A stretch of DNA of 64,000 nucleotides from Serinicoccus kebangsaanensis. Lineage in GTDB: Bacteria; Actinomycetota; Actinomycetes; Actinomycetales; Dermatophilaceae. Position 1 is the first letter of the stretch. The number at the start of each line of letters is the position of its first letter. Where the stretch lies: the NCBI RefSeq assembly GCF_008919445.1, contig NZ_VSLG01000016.1:1-64000 (forward strand). Reading direction: 5' to 3'. Made by a program: the position numbers and the translations under genes. Under the pieces are notes generated by a model. That model did no database searches. It had not been told where the DNA came from and saw only the letters and a program-made list of their open reading frames with translations. This document shows, in pieces, positions 32,369-41,292 of the stretch.

Positions 32369-33595
32369 TCAGCGCCGGCCCCACTCCCAGCTCGGCGTCG
32401 AGAGCAGCCCCTGCCCGGCGACGAAGGTCTCCCCGAGGTCCTTCTCCAGCGTGTGCAGCCTCAGGTCGGCGACCGTGCCGGGGTCGTGCTCCACCTCGCG
32501 CGGGTCGTCGTCGAGGCCGCACAGGTCGCGCACCGCGTCGGCCAGGGCGTCGACCAGGTGCTGCGCGTGGGTGACCACGACGACCTGGGTGCGCCGGGAG
32601 GCCGCGGCGATGCTGCGTGCCAGGGGCGGCACGAGGCTGGGGTGCAGGCTGGTCTCCGGCTCGTTGAGAGCCAGCAGCCGCGGAGGCACCGGGGTGAGCA
32701 GCGCGGCGAGCCAGAGCAGGTAGCGCAGCGTGCCGTCGGACAGCTCGGCGGAGCGCAGCGGTCGCAGCATGCCGGGCTGGTGCAGCGCCAGGTCGAAGAG
32801 TCCGTCGCTGGCCACCACCTCGAGCCGGGCGCCGTCGAAGGCGTCCGCGACCGCGGCGTCGAGCTCCGCGCGGGAGTCCTCCCGGATCGTCTGCAGCGCC
32901 GCCGCCAGGTCCGAGCCGTCCTCGGCGACCGCCCAGGTGCGCGTGCCCACGTGCGGTCGCCGGGCTGGTGCACCGGCGTCCACCCGGAAGCCGTCGTAGA
33001 ACCGCCAGGTCCCCAGCGCCTCCCGCACGGCCCACGGCTCGGGCACGGCGAGCGGGTCCACGAGCTCGGTCAGCATGCTCGACCACGGAGGCACCCGGAC
33101 CGCGGTGGGCTCCCACCCTCCACCGTCCTGCCGCACCTCCACCCGGCTGTGCTTTCGCCGCGCGGTGAGGGTGGCGGGCCGCATCACCGGCCCGCGCCAC
33201 ACCGCCTCACGCTTGATCTCGGGGTCCCGGTTGAAGAGGGTCCCCTCGGACTGCACCGGTATGCCCAGGTCGGTCAGGTAGGACAGCTCACCGTCGGTGC
33301 CACCGACACCGAGCCGGATCGCCACCGGCCCCGAGCGCATCGTGCCCTGCACCTCGTGACCGCGTCGGGCCTGGGTGAGCGACTCCGGACCGGCCCACAG
33401 CGCGGACTCCAGACCGCCCTCCGCGGCCAGGGCACGGACGACCGCGCCCTGGCCGCAGGAGCCGAGCAGCCGCAGCGCGCGGTAGACGCTGCTCTTGCCC
33501 GAGCCGTTGGCCCCGGTGACGACCGTGAGCCGCCCCATGGGCAGCAGCACGTCGCGCAGCGATCGATAACCGCTGATGGCGACGGTGGCGTACAT
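32369..33595 (-). CDS. AAA-family ATPase, RecF/SMC-like
   Basis: 408 aa. Walker A VVTGANGSGKSSVYRAL near residue 20, signature-like region SAELSDGTLRYLLWLAAL, Walker B RLLALNEPETSLHPSLVPP and the switch His in VVVVTHAQHL: the layout of predicted ATPases with an SMC/ABC-type head and no long coiled coil. No TOPRIM nuclease domain is attached and no nuclease gene adjoins, so a defence role is unsupported. ATG 33595 follows TACGGT by seven bases (leaderless). Confidence 0.85.
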   Translation of the reverse strand: MYATVAISGYRSLRDVLLPMGRLTVVTGANGSGKSSVYRALRLLGSCGQGAVVRALAAEGGLESALWAGPESLTQARRGHEVQGTMRSGPVAIRLGVGGTDGELSYLTDLGIPVQSEGTLFNRDPEIKREAVWRGPVMRPATLTARRKHSRVEVRQDGGGWEPTAVRVPPWSSMLTELVDPLAVPEPWAVREALGTWRFYDGFRVDAGAPARRPHVGTRTWAVAEDGSDLAAALQTIREDSRAELDAAVADAFDGARLEVVASDGLFDLALHQPGMLRPLRSAELSDGTLRYLLWLAALLTPVPPRLLALNEPETSLHPSLVPPLARSIAAASRRTQVVVVTHAQHLVDALADAVRDLCGLDDDPREVEHDPGTVADLRLHTLEKDLGETFVAGQGLLSTPSWEWGRR

Positions 33596-33648
33596 GTCGC
33601 CGACCGTAAGGGTCGGCGCCGACACCCTGCGGTCCGAGGGGTATGCCC

Positions 33649-34413
33649 TCACCGCCGGGCGGCGCGCTCCTCGCGGTCGGCGAGCAGCCACTGTGCGGTG
33701 AGTGACCGGAACCGGTCCTCACCGTCGCGCAGCCGCTCCAGCGCCGGTTCCACCTCCGGGGCGTCGAGCACCGCCAGCGCCTCGAGGGCCACCATCGCGA
33801 TGTCCTGCTCGTCCGCCTCCGCGGTCGCGGCCAGCGCGGCCGCGGCCGGCCGGGCAGCCGGGTCGCCGATCAGGACGAGCGCCTGCGTTGCGTGCCGCCG
33901 GACCGTGGGGTCCTCGTCGGCCAGCGCGGCGGCGAGCCCCTCGACACCGGGCTCGCCCAGCTGCTCCAGCGCGCGGGACAGCTCGCGCTGCTGCTCCTCG
34001 TCGCCGCTGCCCAGGTGCGGCAGCAGGGCCGGGGCCGCCTCGGGCGCGCCGGTGCGGCCGAGCGCCCACCAGGCCTTCATCGCCACCGCCGGGTCGTCGT
34101 CGGCGGCGAGCGGCAGGATGTGGTCGACGGCCTCCGGCGCCTGGATCTTGCTCAGCGCGTGCAGGACCTGCACCCGCGCCTGCGGGTCGGTCCCCAGCGC
34201 CGCGAGGAGGTGCGGCAGCGCGGTCTGCGGGTGGCGGCAGACCGCCCAGGTCAACGTCTCGCGGACGAAGAAGTCGGGCTCGGCGACCAGCAGCGTGACC
34301 AGCTCCCGCGCGAGCGTGGCATCACCGTGGGTGCCCAGGTGCACCGCGGCCTTCTGGCGCACGGTGGGGCTCAGGTCGTAGGCGGCCCGGCGGGCCTGCT
34401 CGAGGGTGGTCAC
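33649..34413 (-). CDS. HEAT-repeat protein
   Basis: 254 aa made almost wholly of HEAT/PBS-lyase-like helical repeats, for example PTVRQKAAVHLGTHGD, FFVRETLTWAVCRHP, PAVAMKAWWALGRTG and PTVRRHATQALVLIGDP, each about 31 residues. Probably a protein-interaction scaffold. GTG 34413 (VTTLEQARRAAY) is preferred to an ATG 45 bases upstream because GGAGAG lies just before it. Function unknown. Confidence 0.82.
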   Translation of the reverse strand: MTTLEQARRAAYDLSPTVRQKAAVHLGTHGDATLARELVTLLVAEPDFFVRETLTWAVCRHPQTALPHLLAALGTDPQARVQVLHALSKIQAPEAVDHILPLAADDDPAVAMKAWWALGRTGAPEAAPALLPHLGSGDEEQQRELSRALEQLGEPGVEGLAAALADEDPTVRRHATQALVLIGDPAARPAAAALAATAEADEQDIAMVALEALAVLDAPEVEPALERLRDGEDRFRSLTAQWLLADREERAARR

Positions 34414-34526
34414 CGATCTCTCCTTCGTGTCTCGGACGCTGAACGCGCCCGGGTTCATGGTGATTCCTCACGTGGGGTGAGGGTCAACGGGATTCGCCGA
34501 GCACCACCGCCGCAGCCGGCCGACAT

Positions 34527-34562
34527 ATACCTCTAGGGGGTATGCCTTCGCTGTGCCATACT
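34527..34562 (+). promoter_or_regulatory. operator-like dyad and -10 box of the second CDF gene
   Basis: ATACC-TCTAGGG-GGTAT (34527-34543) resembles G-tract operators of CsoR/RcnR metal sensors. CATACT (34557-34562) lies seven bases before ATG 34570, fitting leaderless transcription. No csoR-like gene is in the window. Confidence 0.5.
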
Positions 34563-34569
34563 GGCGCGC

Positions 34570-35493
34570 ATGAGTGCCGAGCACCGTCACGACCACGCTG
34601 CCGGGGCGAGCAGCACGCGGTTGCTGCTCGCCTTCCTCGTCACCGCCGTCATCCTCGTCGCCGAGGTGGTGGGTGCCATCATCACGGGCAGCCTGGCTCT
34701 CCTCGTGGACGCCGGGCACATGCTCACCGACGCGGGTGGGCTGCTCATCGCCCTCACCGCTGCCCGGCTGATGGCGCGGCCGCCGAGCGAGCGACGCACC
34801 TGGGGCTTCGCCCGCGCCGAGGTGCTGGGGGCGGGAGCCCAGGCCACGGTGCTCCTGGGGGTGGGGATCTACGCGATCGTCGAGGGCGTCCAGCGACTGC
34901 TGAGCAGCGAGCCCGGGGAGGTCACCGGTGGCCTGCTGCTCGTCTTCGGCGTCGTCGGCCTGCTGGGCAACATCGTCGCGATGCTCATCCTGGCCGGCGG
35001 CCGGGACAGCAACCTCAACCTGCGCGCCGCCTTCCTCGAGGTGGTCGCCGACGCGCTCGGGTCGGTCGCGGTGATCGTCTCCGCCGTGCTCATCCAGACG
35101 CAGGGCTGGGTGAAGGCGGACGCCATCGCGGGCCTGCTCATCGCGCTGCTCATCATCCCGCGCGCCGTCAGCATCCTGCGTGAGGCCGGGAGCGTGCTGC
35201 TGGAGTCGGTGCCGCCGGGGCTGGACCTCGCCGAGGTCCGCGACCACATCCTCGAGGTCGACCATGTCGTCGACGTGCACGACCTGCACGCCTCCCGGAT
35301 CGGGACGGGGACCCCGGTGCTCACGGCCCACGTGGTCGTCGAGGAGGGATGCTTCCGCGACGGGCACGCGCCGCAGATGCTGGACGCCCTGCAGGCCTGC
35401 GTGGCCGACCACTTCGACGTGAGCGTGGACCACTCGACCTTCCAGCTGGAGCCGCCGCGGCATACCGAGCACGAGCACAGCCACCACCCCTGA
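34570..35493 (+). CDS. cation diffusion facilitator, CzcD-like
   Basis: 307 aa, six membrane helices. Metal-site residues: LLVDAGHMLTDAGG (HxxxD in TM2) and EVVADALGS (DxxxD-type in TM5). GTGTPVLTAHVVV begins the cytoplasmic domain. His-rich ends (EHRHDHAAG; HTEHEHSHHP) bind metal. Zinc, cobalt or cadmium efflux is likely. Paralogous to, but not closely similar to, the gene at 30376. Confidence 0.93.
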   Translation: MSAEHRHDHAAGASSTRLLLAFLVTAVILVAEVVGAIITGSLALLVDAGHMLTDAGGLLIALTAARLMARPPSERRTWGFARAEVLGAGAQATVLLGVGIYAIVEGVQRLLSSEPGEVTGGLLLVFGVVGLLGNIVAMLILAGGRDSNLNLRAAFLEVVADALGSVAVIVSAVLIQTQGWVKADAIAGLLIALLIIPRAVSILREAGSVLLESVPPGLDLAEVRDHILEVDHVVDVHDLHASRIGTGTPVLTAHVVVEEGCFRDGHAPQMLDALQACVADHFDVSVDHSTFQLEPPRHTEHEHSHHP

Positions 35494-35517
35494 GGGTCGC
35501 CGGAGGTATGCCCGCGC

Positions 35518-36513
35518 TCACCCCGTGGAGTCGTGGTCCGTCGGCGTGGGTACGGGTCGCAGGACTGTCGGCGGCGCAGACGCCTGCGGTTCTCGGGGAG
35601 TCCAGTCCTCCCAGGGCCCGAGATTCTCGGCGAACGGTGTGCGCCAGGCGGTGTGGCCCAGCGTCGCCACCACGAAACGATCGAAGGACATGCCGAACTT
35701 CGTGGCCCGACGGCTGAGCTCACCGTAGAGGGCCTCGGGCATCCCTGCCACGGAGAAGGACACCACCTCGCCCGCCTCCCAGGCTGCAGTGTCCTCGACC
35801 AAGTGCTGGCGTGAGTACTCAGCCAGGATGCCGTGCAACACCTCGTCCAGCGGTCCTACCGGGTCGGTGAACAATTGCGGATCCTCGAGCAGCGCGTGAG
35901 CCAGCGCCCGAGCCAGCTCGGGGCGACGGTCTAGCTCGTCCTCCGAGCCCCAGCCCGACCACCACCTCTGCTCACGGACGTGCCGCCCGACGATGCCACG
36001 CACCTCGGCGTCCCGGGCCACCGGAACTCCAGAATCGGGGCAGGCACTGATCCTGAGCGCACCGTCCTCCCAGGTCAGCGCGATCAGGCCTCCCCGCGGC
36101 ACGTCGGGCAGCCAGCCCTCGGGCCCGACCAGCGCGTCGTGTGCGAAGGTCCCACGTGTGACCTCGCCACCCCCCGCCAGCGGGAGCGGCTCGCCCTCGG
36201 CGCACACCTGGAAGGGCAGCAGCGACAGATCCGTCCACAGGTCGCGTCGGTCGGTGGTGGAGGCGGTGACCCGATGGGTCAGGGTCTGACCCTCGAGCAG
36301 ATCGAGGAATCGGCAGGCCAGACCGTCGGGCCGGCCCACGAGGAGCGTCGAGCTGTCGATCGCGGCGCACACGCGCTGCGCCGTGATCCGGGCGTCGCCC
36401 AGCTCGTTGGCGAGACAGCGCGCCAACCACTCAGGATCGGCCGGGCCGGAGCGCAGCAGGCGTAGCGCCGAGGTCGACCAGGAGAACGGGAGCGATTCGG
36501 CGTCGTCGAGCAT
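35518..36513 (-). CDS. uncharacterised protein
   Basis: 331 aa from ATG 36513; the frame opens upstream to 36627 but that part lacks coding character. No signal peptide or membrane segment. Not recognised. The C-terminal region (VVSFSVAGMPEALYGELSRRATKFGMSFDRFVVATLGHTAWRTPFAENLGPWEDW) contains a stretch reminiscent of ribbon-helix-helix antitoxins near residues 270-295, but the whole is much larger. The end is Pro-rich. Stands alone between a CDF gene and a LysR gene. Confidence 0.7.
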   Translation of the reverse strand: MLDDAESLPFSWSTSALRLLRSGPADPEWLARCLANELGDARITAQRVCAAIDSSTLLVGRPDGLACRFLDLLEGQTLTHRVTASTTDRRDLWTDLSLLPFQVCAEGEPLPLAGGGEVTRGTFAHDALVGPEGWLPDVPRGGLIALTWEDGALRISACPDSGVPVARDAEVRGIVGRHVREQRWWSGWGSEDELDRRPELARALAHALLEDPQLFTDPVGPLDEVLHGILAEYSRQHLVEDTAAWEAGEVVSFSVAGMPEALYGELSRRATKFGMSFDRFVVATLGHTAWRTPFAENLGPWEDWTPREPQASAPPTVLRPVPTPTDHDSTG

Positions 36514-36682
36514 GTCGCCACCCTGCCCGACTCCCGCCGCGGAGCGCAGAAGTTGTCCACAGGTGATGAGGCTGACGACGACGGTGCCGCTAAACCGCGC
36601 CCACGCTCGGGCACTCTCCTGTGACACATCGGTCGCCAGAGCGGCAGAGACGTCACAGATGACGGCACAGGTATGCCCGTGC

Positions 36683-37615
36683 TCACCCCTCCGTCGGCGG
36701 CACCGGGGTGGGCAGCAACCCGGCCTCCGCGCGGTCCAGCACGTGCCGGCGGAAGAGCTCCGCGGCGGGCAGCAGCCGCCGCTGCGGCGCCCAGGACAGG
36801 CCGACGTCCCGGGTCGCCGTGCGGTCCGCCAGGGCCAGGACGTGCAGCCCGGCCACCGGCGCCGCCACCGACCCGCCCCAGCGCGTGGGGGCGACGGCGA
36901 CGCCGAGCCCGGCCGCGACGTAGCCCCGCAGGGTGGGCAGGTCGGCGGCCACGAAGGAGATGCTGGGGGTGAAGCCGGCCTCGCGGCACAGCTGCTCGGT
37001 GTGCTTGCGCAGCACCGAGGTCGGGACCATCATCACGAAGTCGTCGTGGGCGACGTCGCCGAGGGCCACCTCCGGGGTGCCCACCAGGCGGTGGTCCGGC
37101 CCGACCAGGAGCCGCATCGGCTCGGCGACGAGAGCCCGCCACCGAGGCTGGTCGTCGCCGACGCGAGGACGCAGGGTCGAGAGCTCGAGGTCGACCGTGC
37201 TGTGCGGCCCCAGGGCGGTGACGGTCTCGTCCTCCTTGGTCCGCAGGTCGAGCCGGACCTCCGGGTGCGCGCGGCGAAAGCTGGTCACCAGGTCGGGGAC
37301 CAGCCAGGTGCCCAGCGAGGGCTGGAAGGCGACGGTCACGGTGCCGGTCTCGGGGTCGAGCAGCTGGTGGACCGCCGCGAGACCGTCGTCCAGCTGGTGC
37401 AGCACGGCGTCCACATGACGCTTGAAGACGGTGCCGGCGTGGGTCATCCGCAGGACCCGCCCCTCGCGGCGCAGCAGCGGGGTCCCGACCTCGCGCTCCA
37501 GCCGCGCGAGCGCCCGCGACACCGCCGGCTGGGACACCATCTCGATGTCGCTCACCTCGGTCACCGTTACGCCGTCCGCGACGAGCTGGAACCAGCGCAG
37601 GGTGGCCACGTCCAT
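36683..37615 (-). CDS. LysR-type transcriptional regulator
   Basis: 310 aa. N-terminal winged helix WFQLVADGVTVTEVSDIEMVSQPAVSRALARLEREVGTPLL, then a substrate-binding domain (TVTVAFQPSLGTWLVPDLV ... GLGVAVAPT). The ATG is seven bases after TAGCGT, indicating leaderless expression. A 40-codon ORF is divergently placed 77 bases away and may be its target or an attached small gene. Confidence 0.93.
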   Translation of the reverse strand: MDVATLRWFQLVADGVTVTEVSDIEMVSQPAVSRALARLEREVGTPLLRREGRVLRMTHAGTVFKRHVDAVLHQLDDGLAAVHQLLDPETGTVTVAFQPSLGTWLVPDLVTSFRRAHPEVRLDLRTKEDETVTALGPHSTVDLELSTLRPRVGDDQPRWRALVAEPMRLLVGPDHRLVGTPEVALGDVAHDDFVMMVPTSVLRKHTEQLCREAGFTPSISFVAADLPTLRGYVAAGLGVAVAPTRWGGSVAAPVAGLHVLALADRTATRDVGLSWAPQRRLLPAAELFRRHVLDRAEAGLLPTPVPPTEG

Positions 37616-37692
37616 ACCTATGACGCTAATGCATGGGTAAGACTGTGGCTAGACATTGGACGTATGAGTCCGTATGCCGGACCGTAGGCTTC

Positions 37693-37815
37693 ATGACGAA
37701 GTTCCTGCTCTCCCTCATGGTCGGCCGCTCCGAGCACGACATCCGTTCCTTCCCCGCGACGCGCAGCGCCGCCGTGGTCGCCTGGCCGACCACGACCCAG
37801 CGCACCCTCCGCTGA
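37693..37815 (+). CDS. 40-aa micro-ORF divergent from LysR
   Basis: Starts MTKFLLSLMVGRSEHD, then IRSFPATRSAAVVAWPTTT. The frame opens from 37633, but ATG 37693 is more likely. It is short and of unknown function. It faces the LysR gene in the manner of LysR target genes, and a similarly placed micro-ORF faces the second LysR gene at 45199. A 7-codon ORF (MSPYAGP, ATG near 37663) lies just upstream. Coding status uncertain. Confidence 0.4.
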   Translation: MTKFLLSLMVGRSEHDIRSFPATRSAAVVAWPTTTQRTLR

Positions 37816-37817
37816 CC

Positions 37818-38837
37818 TCAGCCGGTCGGGTCCTCGTCGATCGCCTCGGCGACGGCGGAGATCACCGGCCAGGCACCCTCTGAGGTGTTGCCCAGGACGC
37901 TCACCGTGGTGGACGTCCCCGGGAGGTGCGTCGAGCGCATGGACACGCCCGCGTCGTAGCCCTCGAGGATCGTCGCGGTCCTGGTCGCGTGCAGCCACAC
38001 GCCCGCCCCGTAGCGCATGCCCTCGTCCGGGACGACGTGGCGCGGCCGGGTCATCGTCGTGACCGTGTCGGCTGAGACGATCCGGCCGGCGTGGAGCGCG
38101 CGCCAGAAGCGGTGCAGGTCAGCGGCCGTGCTGAACGCTCCGCCGTCACCGTTGCCCAGCACCGGGAGGTGCAGCGTGTTGACGCGGTCGCCGCTCTCGT
38201 TGAGATACCCGGTCGCGGCCGCGGCGGGCAGGTCGTCCAGGCGCAGGTAGTCGGTCTCGTGCAGCTCGGCCGGCGCGAGGACGGACCGGCGCACGGCCTC
38301 CTGGAAGGTCGCCCGCGTGAGGCGCTCGACCACGACGGCGAGCACCATGTAGCCACCGTTGCAGTAGGCGAACCGGGCGCCGGGGGCGAAGGCCTGGGGG
38401 AGCCCGTCGAGCATCGGCAGGAAGGCCTCGGCGGTCGTGAGGGTATGCACCGGCGCCGACAGCACGTAGTCGTCCACCTCCCACCCCGCCTCCTCGTCCA
38501 GGTAGTCGCCGATCCCCGAGGTGTGGGTCAGCAGGTGCTCGATCGTGACTGCGTCGTCCACGAGCGGCAGGTCGGCACCGAGCACCTCCCGCACCCGCTG
38601 GTCGAGGCGTAGCGCGCCGTCCTCGACCAGCCGCAGGACCGCGAGCGCCGTGAACGCCTTGCTCCCGCTGGCGAGGGCGAACCGCGTGCCCGGTGTCACC
38701 GGGACCTCGTGGGCGCGGTGCGCGAAGCCGTAGCAGCGCTCCAGGACGCGCCGGTCCTCGACGTCGACCGTCACGAGTCCGGAGAACGCCTGTCGGGAGG
38801 CTGCGGCGTCCAGCGCGGACGGGTCCAGCGTGAGCAT
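37818..38837 (-). CDS. serine hydrolase (beta-lactamase/esterase class C family)
   Basis: 339 aa, no signal peptide, so probably cytoplasmic rather than a periplasmic beta-lactamase. Nucleophile motif FALASGSKAF (SxxK), YxN as ARFAYCNGG, and LLTHTSGIGDY are family-typical; a late His/Lys-Gly motif is not clear. The family includes esterases and D-amino peptidases. ATG 38837 chosen from the MLTLDPSALDAAA start. The stop is two bases from the end of the convergent micro-ORF. Confidence 0.88.
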   Translation of the reverse strand: MLTLDPSALDAAASRQAFSGLVTVDVEDRRVLERCYGFAHRAHEVPVTPGTRFALASGSKAFTALAVLRLVEDGALRLDQRVREVLGADLPLVDDAVTIEHLLTHTSGIGDYLDEEAGWEVDDYVLSAPVHTLTTAEAFLPMLDGLPQAFAPGARFAYCNGGYMVLAVVVERLTRATFQEAVRRSVLAPAELHETDYLRLDDLPAAAATGYLNESGDRVNTLHLPVLGNGDGGAFSTAADLHRFWRALHAGRIVSADTVTTMTRPRHVVPDEGMRYGAGVWLHATRTATILEGYDAGVSMRSTHLPGTSTTVSVLGNTSEGAWPVISAVAEAIDEDPTG

Positions 38838-38847
38838 CGGGGTCGCC

Positions 38848-39849
38848 CTAGGAGCCCCAGCAGGTCCGGACGCCGAACTCCACCCGGCGGGACTCGACAC
38901 CCTCCACCGGGTCGTCGCTGATCAGCTCGGTGCCGGTGTCGAGGTATCCCGTGGGTTGGTCGCCCTCACGCACCGCGTCGGCGATCGCCTCGACGCCCTC
39001 CCGGGCCATGTTCTGCGGGTACTGCGACGCGGTGGCGTCGATGAGCCCGGGCCGGACGCCCTCGCGCATCGTGCGGCAGCCTCCGTCGACCGACACCATG
39101 ACGATCTGATCCATGTCGGCCCCGGCGTCCTCGAGCGCGGCGAGCGCCCCGAGCGCCGCGGGTTCGTTCACCGTGTAGACCACGTTGACGTCCGGGTGCT
39201 CGGCGAGCACCTGGGTCATCGCGACCGCGGCTTTGTCGCGATCCCCCTCCGTGTCCACCGACGCGACGATCGCCGCGTCGCCCTCCTCGATGCCGAAACC
39301 GCTGAGGAAGCCCGCATGCCGCTGCTCCCCGGTGCTGACTCCCGGCGTCAGGTCCAGAGTCGCGATCCGGGGCTCCAGCCCGAGCTCGGCAGCCTTCGCC
39401 GCGGCATACCGCCCGATGAGCTCGCCGGCCCGCTCGTTGTCGGTCGCGAAGGTGGCATCCACCGCCTCCGGCGGGTCCGTCGGCGTGTCGACCGCTATCA
39501 CCAGCACCCCGGCCTCCTGTGCGCGGGTGATCGCGGCGCTGAGCGCCTCGGCGTCCGTCGGCGCGATGAGGATGCCGTCCGCCCCCTCGGCCACCATCTC
39601 CTCGAGCGCCCTCTCCTGCGAGGCCACGTCGGTGTCGCTCTCGCCGGTCGCGGTGAGCAGCTCGACGTCGAGGTCGGCGGCCGTGTCCTGCGCCACCTCG
39701 CGCATCTCGACCCAGTACGGGTTCTCCTCCTGCTTGGTGATGAGCCCGACGGTGACCGGCTCCTGATCCTCCTGCGTGCAGCCCGCGAGCGCCGCCCCGG
39801 CGACCAGGGTCGCCGCCAGCAGGGTATGCACCCTCCCGCGCCTCACCAT
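38848..39849 (-). CDS. sugar-binding lipoprotein (periplasmic binding protein type 1)
   Basis: 333 aa. Signal peptide with lipobox LVAGAALAGC. Mature domain: TVGLITKQEENPYWVEMREVA, ADGILIAPTDAEALSAAI, VIAVDTPTD, FATDNERAGELIGRYAA, VSVDGGCRTMREG: the Peripla_BP_4 family of ribose/galactose/inositol binders. No ABC ATPase or permease gene adjoins. It overlaps a FucP-like permease gene by seven bases, so the two are co-expressed, an unusual pairing. Confidence 0.92.
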   Translation of the reverse strand: MVRRGRVHTLLAATLVAGAALAGCTQEDQEPVTVGLITKQEENPYWVEMREVAQDTAADLDVELLTATGESDTDVASQERALEEMVAEGADGILIAPTDAEALSAAITRAQEAGVLVIAVDTPTDPPEAVDATFATDNERAGELIGRYAAAKAAELGLEPRIATLDLTPGVSTGEQRHAGFLSGFGIEEGDAAIVASVDTEGDRDKAAVAMTQVLAEHPDVNVVYTVNEPAALGALAALEDAGADMDQIVMVSVDGGCRTMREGVRPGLIDATASQYPQNMAREGVEAIADAVREGDQPTGYLDTGTELISDDPVEGVESRRVEFGVRTCWGS

Positions 39850-41183
39850 TCCTGTGCACCCACCTCGGGCGCCGGTGCCGGTGCCGCGTCGGGACGGTCG
39901 GTGCGCAGGTCGAAGACCGCGTACGCGGCGACCAGGGCCAGGCATACCCCCGGGACGACGTAGCCCGCCGCCGAGCCGGCGCTGTCCATCACCGCCGCAT
40001 GGATCATCGGCACGAGCGCGCCACCGAGGATCGCCATGACGAGGCCGGCCGAGCCGAACTTCGCGTCCGGCCCGAGCCCCTGCAGGGCCAGGCCGTAGAT
40101 CGTCGGGAACATCAGGGACAGGGCCGCGGAGATCGCCACGACGGCGATCAGCCCGACGACGTTGAGGACGAACATCGAGGTGAGGCAGCAGGCCACCCCG
40201 AAGAGCGCCATGACGAGCAGCAGCAGCGCCGGGCGCACGATCCCGAGCAGCCAGGTCATGACGAAGCGCGAGACGAGGAAGATGAGCAGGCTCGCCTGCA
40301 GCCACCACCCCGCGGCGGCGGAGGAGGTCCCGGCGACGTCCTGGGCGTAGAGGATGGTGAAGGTCCAGGTGCAGGTCTGGGCGGCGACGTTGAAGAACTG
40401 GGCGAGCACGCCGTAGCGGTAGTGCCGGTTGGCCCACAGCCGGGCCAGCGTGCCACCGCCGCCCTCGGTCAGGTCCACGGCCTCGGGCTGGCTCGGCAGC
40501 TGCATCTTGCGGAAGGCGATGAGCAGCCAGATCGCGACCAGGATCGCCGCGATGACGAGGTAGGGCCGCAGCACCAGCAGGAGGTCGGCCTCCTGGCTGG
40601 CGACCAGCTCAGCCTCGCTCATGATGGTCTTGCTCTCCTCCGGCGTGAGGTTGGGGAGGATGAGCACGGCACCCATGAGCACGCCGAGGTTGGCGCCGAC
40701 GGGGTTGAACGACTGGGCCAGGTTGAGCCGCTGGGTGGAGCTCGCCTCGTCGCCCATGGCGATGACGAAGGGGTTCGCCGAGGTCTCCAGGATGGACAGG
40801 CCCGCGGCGAGCACGAAGAGCGCCAGCAGGAACATGTTGTAGGCCAGGAGCTGGCTGGCGGGGATGAAGAGGAAGCCGCCGAGGGCGGCCAGCCCGAGCC
40901 CGACCAGGACGCCTGCCTTGAAGCCGAAGCGGGAGTTGATGAAGGCGGCGGGGATCGCCAGCAGGAAGTAGGCGCCGTAGTAGGCGAACTGGACCAGCGA
41001 GGACTGGAAGTTCGACATGCTGAAGATGCCGCGGAAGACGCCGACGAGGATGTCGGTGAGGTTGGCCGCCATGCCCCAGGCGGCGAAGCACAGGACGAGC
41101 AGGATGAAGGGGACGCGCAGGTGTTGCGCCACCAGCGGTGCGCTGCGCTGGTCGGCGTCCGTCTCGGCCGGCACCGTTGCCAT
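39843..41183 (-). CDS. fucP: FucP-like sugar:proton symporter (MFS)
   Basis: 446 aa, twelve membrane segments. Fucose/glucose-galactose permease features: PFILLVLCFAAWGMAANLTD, QSSLVQFAYYGAYFLLAIP, the acidic-loop segment ILETSANPFV and LNLAQSFNPVGANLG, plus MFPTIYGLALQGLG. Substrate may be fucose or another hexose. First gene of a two-gene unit with the sugar-binding lipoprotein; divergent from an SDR gene that might act on the same sugar. Confidence 0.9.
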   Translation of the reverse strand: MATVPAETDADQRSAPLVAQHLRVPFILLVLCFAAWGMAANLTDILVGVFRGIFSMSNFQSSLVQFAYYGAYFLLAIPAAFINSRFGFKAGVLVGLGLAALGGFLFIPASQLLAYNMFLLALFVLAAGLSILETSANPFVIAMGDEASSTQRLNLAQSFNPVGANLGVLMGAVLILPNLTPEESKTIMSEAELVASQEADLLLVLRPYLVIAAILVAIWLLIAFRKMQLPSQPEAVDLTEGGGGTLARLWANRHYRYGVLAQFFNVAAQTCTWTFTILYAQDVAGTSSAAAGWWLQASLLIFLVSRFVMTWLLGIVRPALLLLVMALFGVACCLTSMFVLNVVGLIAVVAISAALSLMFPTIYGLALQGLGPDAKFGSAGLVMAILGGALVPMIHAAVMDSAGSAAGYVVPGVCLALVAAYAVFDLRTDRPDAAPAPAPEVGAQEW

Positions 41184-41292
41184 CCGAACTCCCCTCCTGA
41201 CGTGACGTCAAGCAGTCCCTGGGGTGACAGTAACCCACGCGGGCCTCGCGCACTACCCTGGCGGGCACCAGCCCACGACGAGCGGAGCGCCC

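Noticed and set aside
32369-34413. AAA ATPase plus HEAT-repeat gene as a defence pair
   Set aside because: No nuclease or effector domain, separate promoters (one leaderless, one with an SD), native sequence character and no mobile signs; evidence is insufficient.
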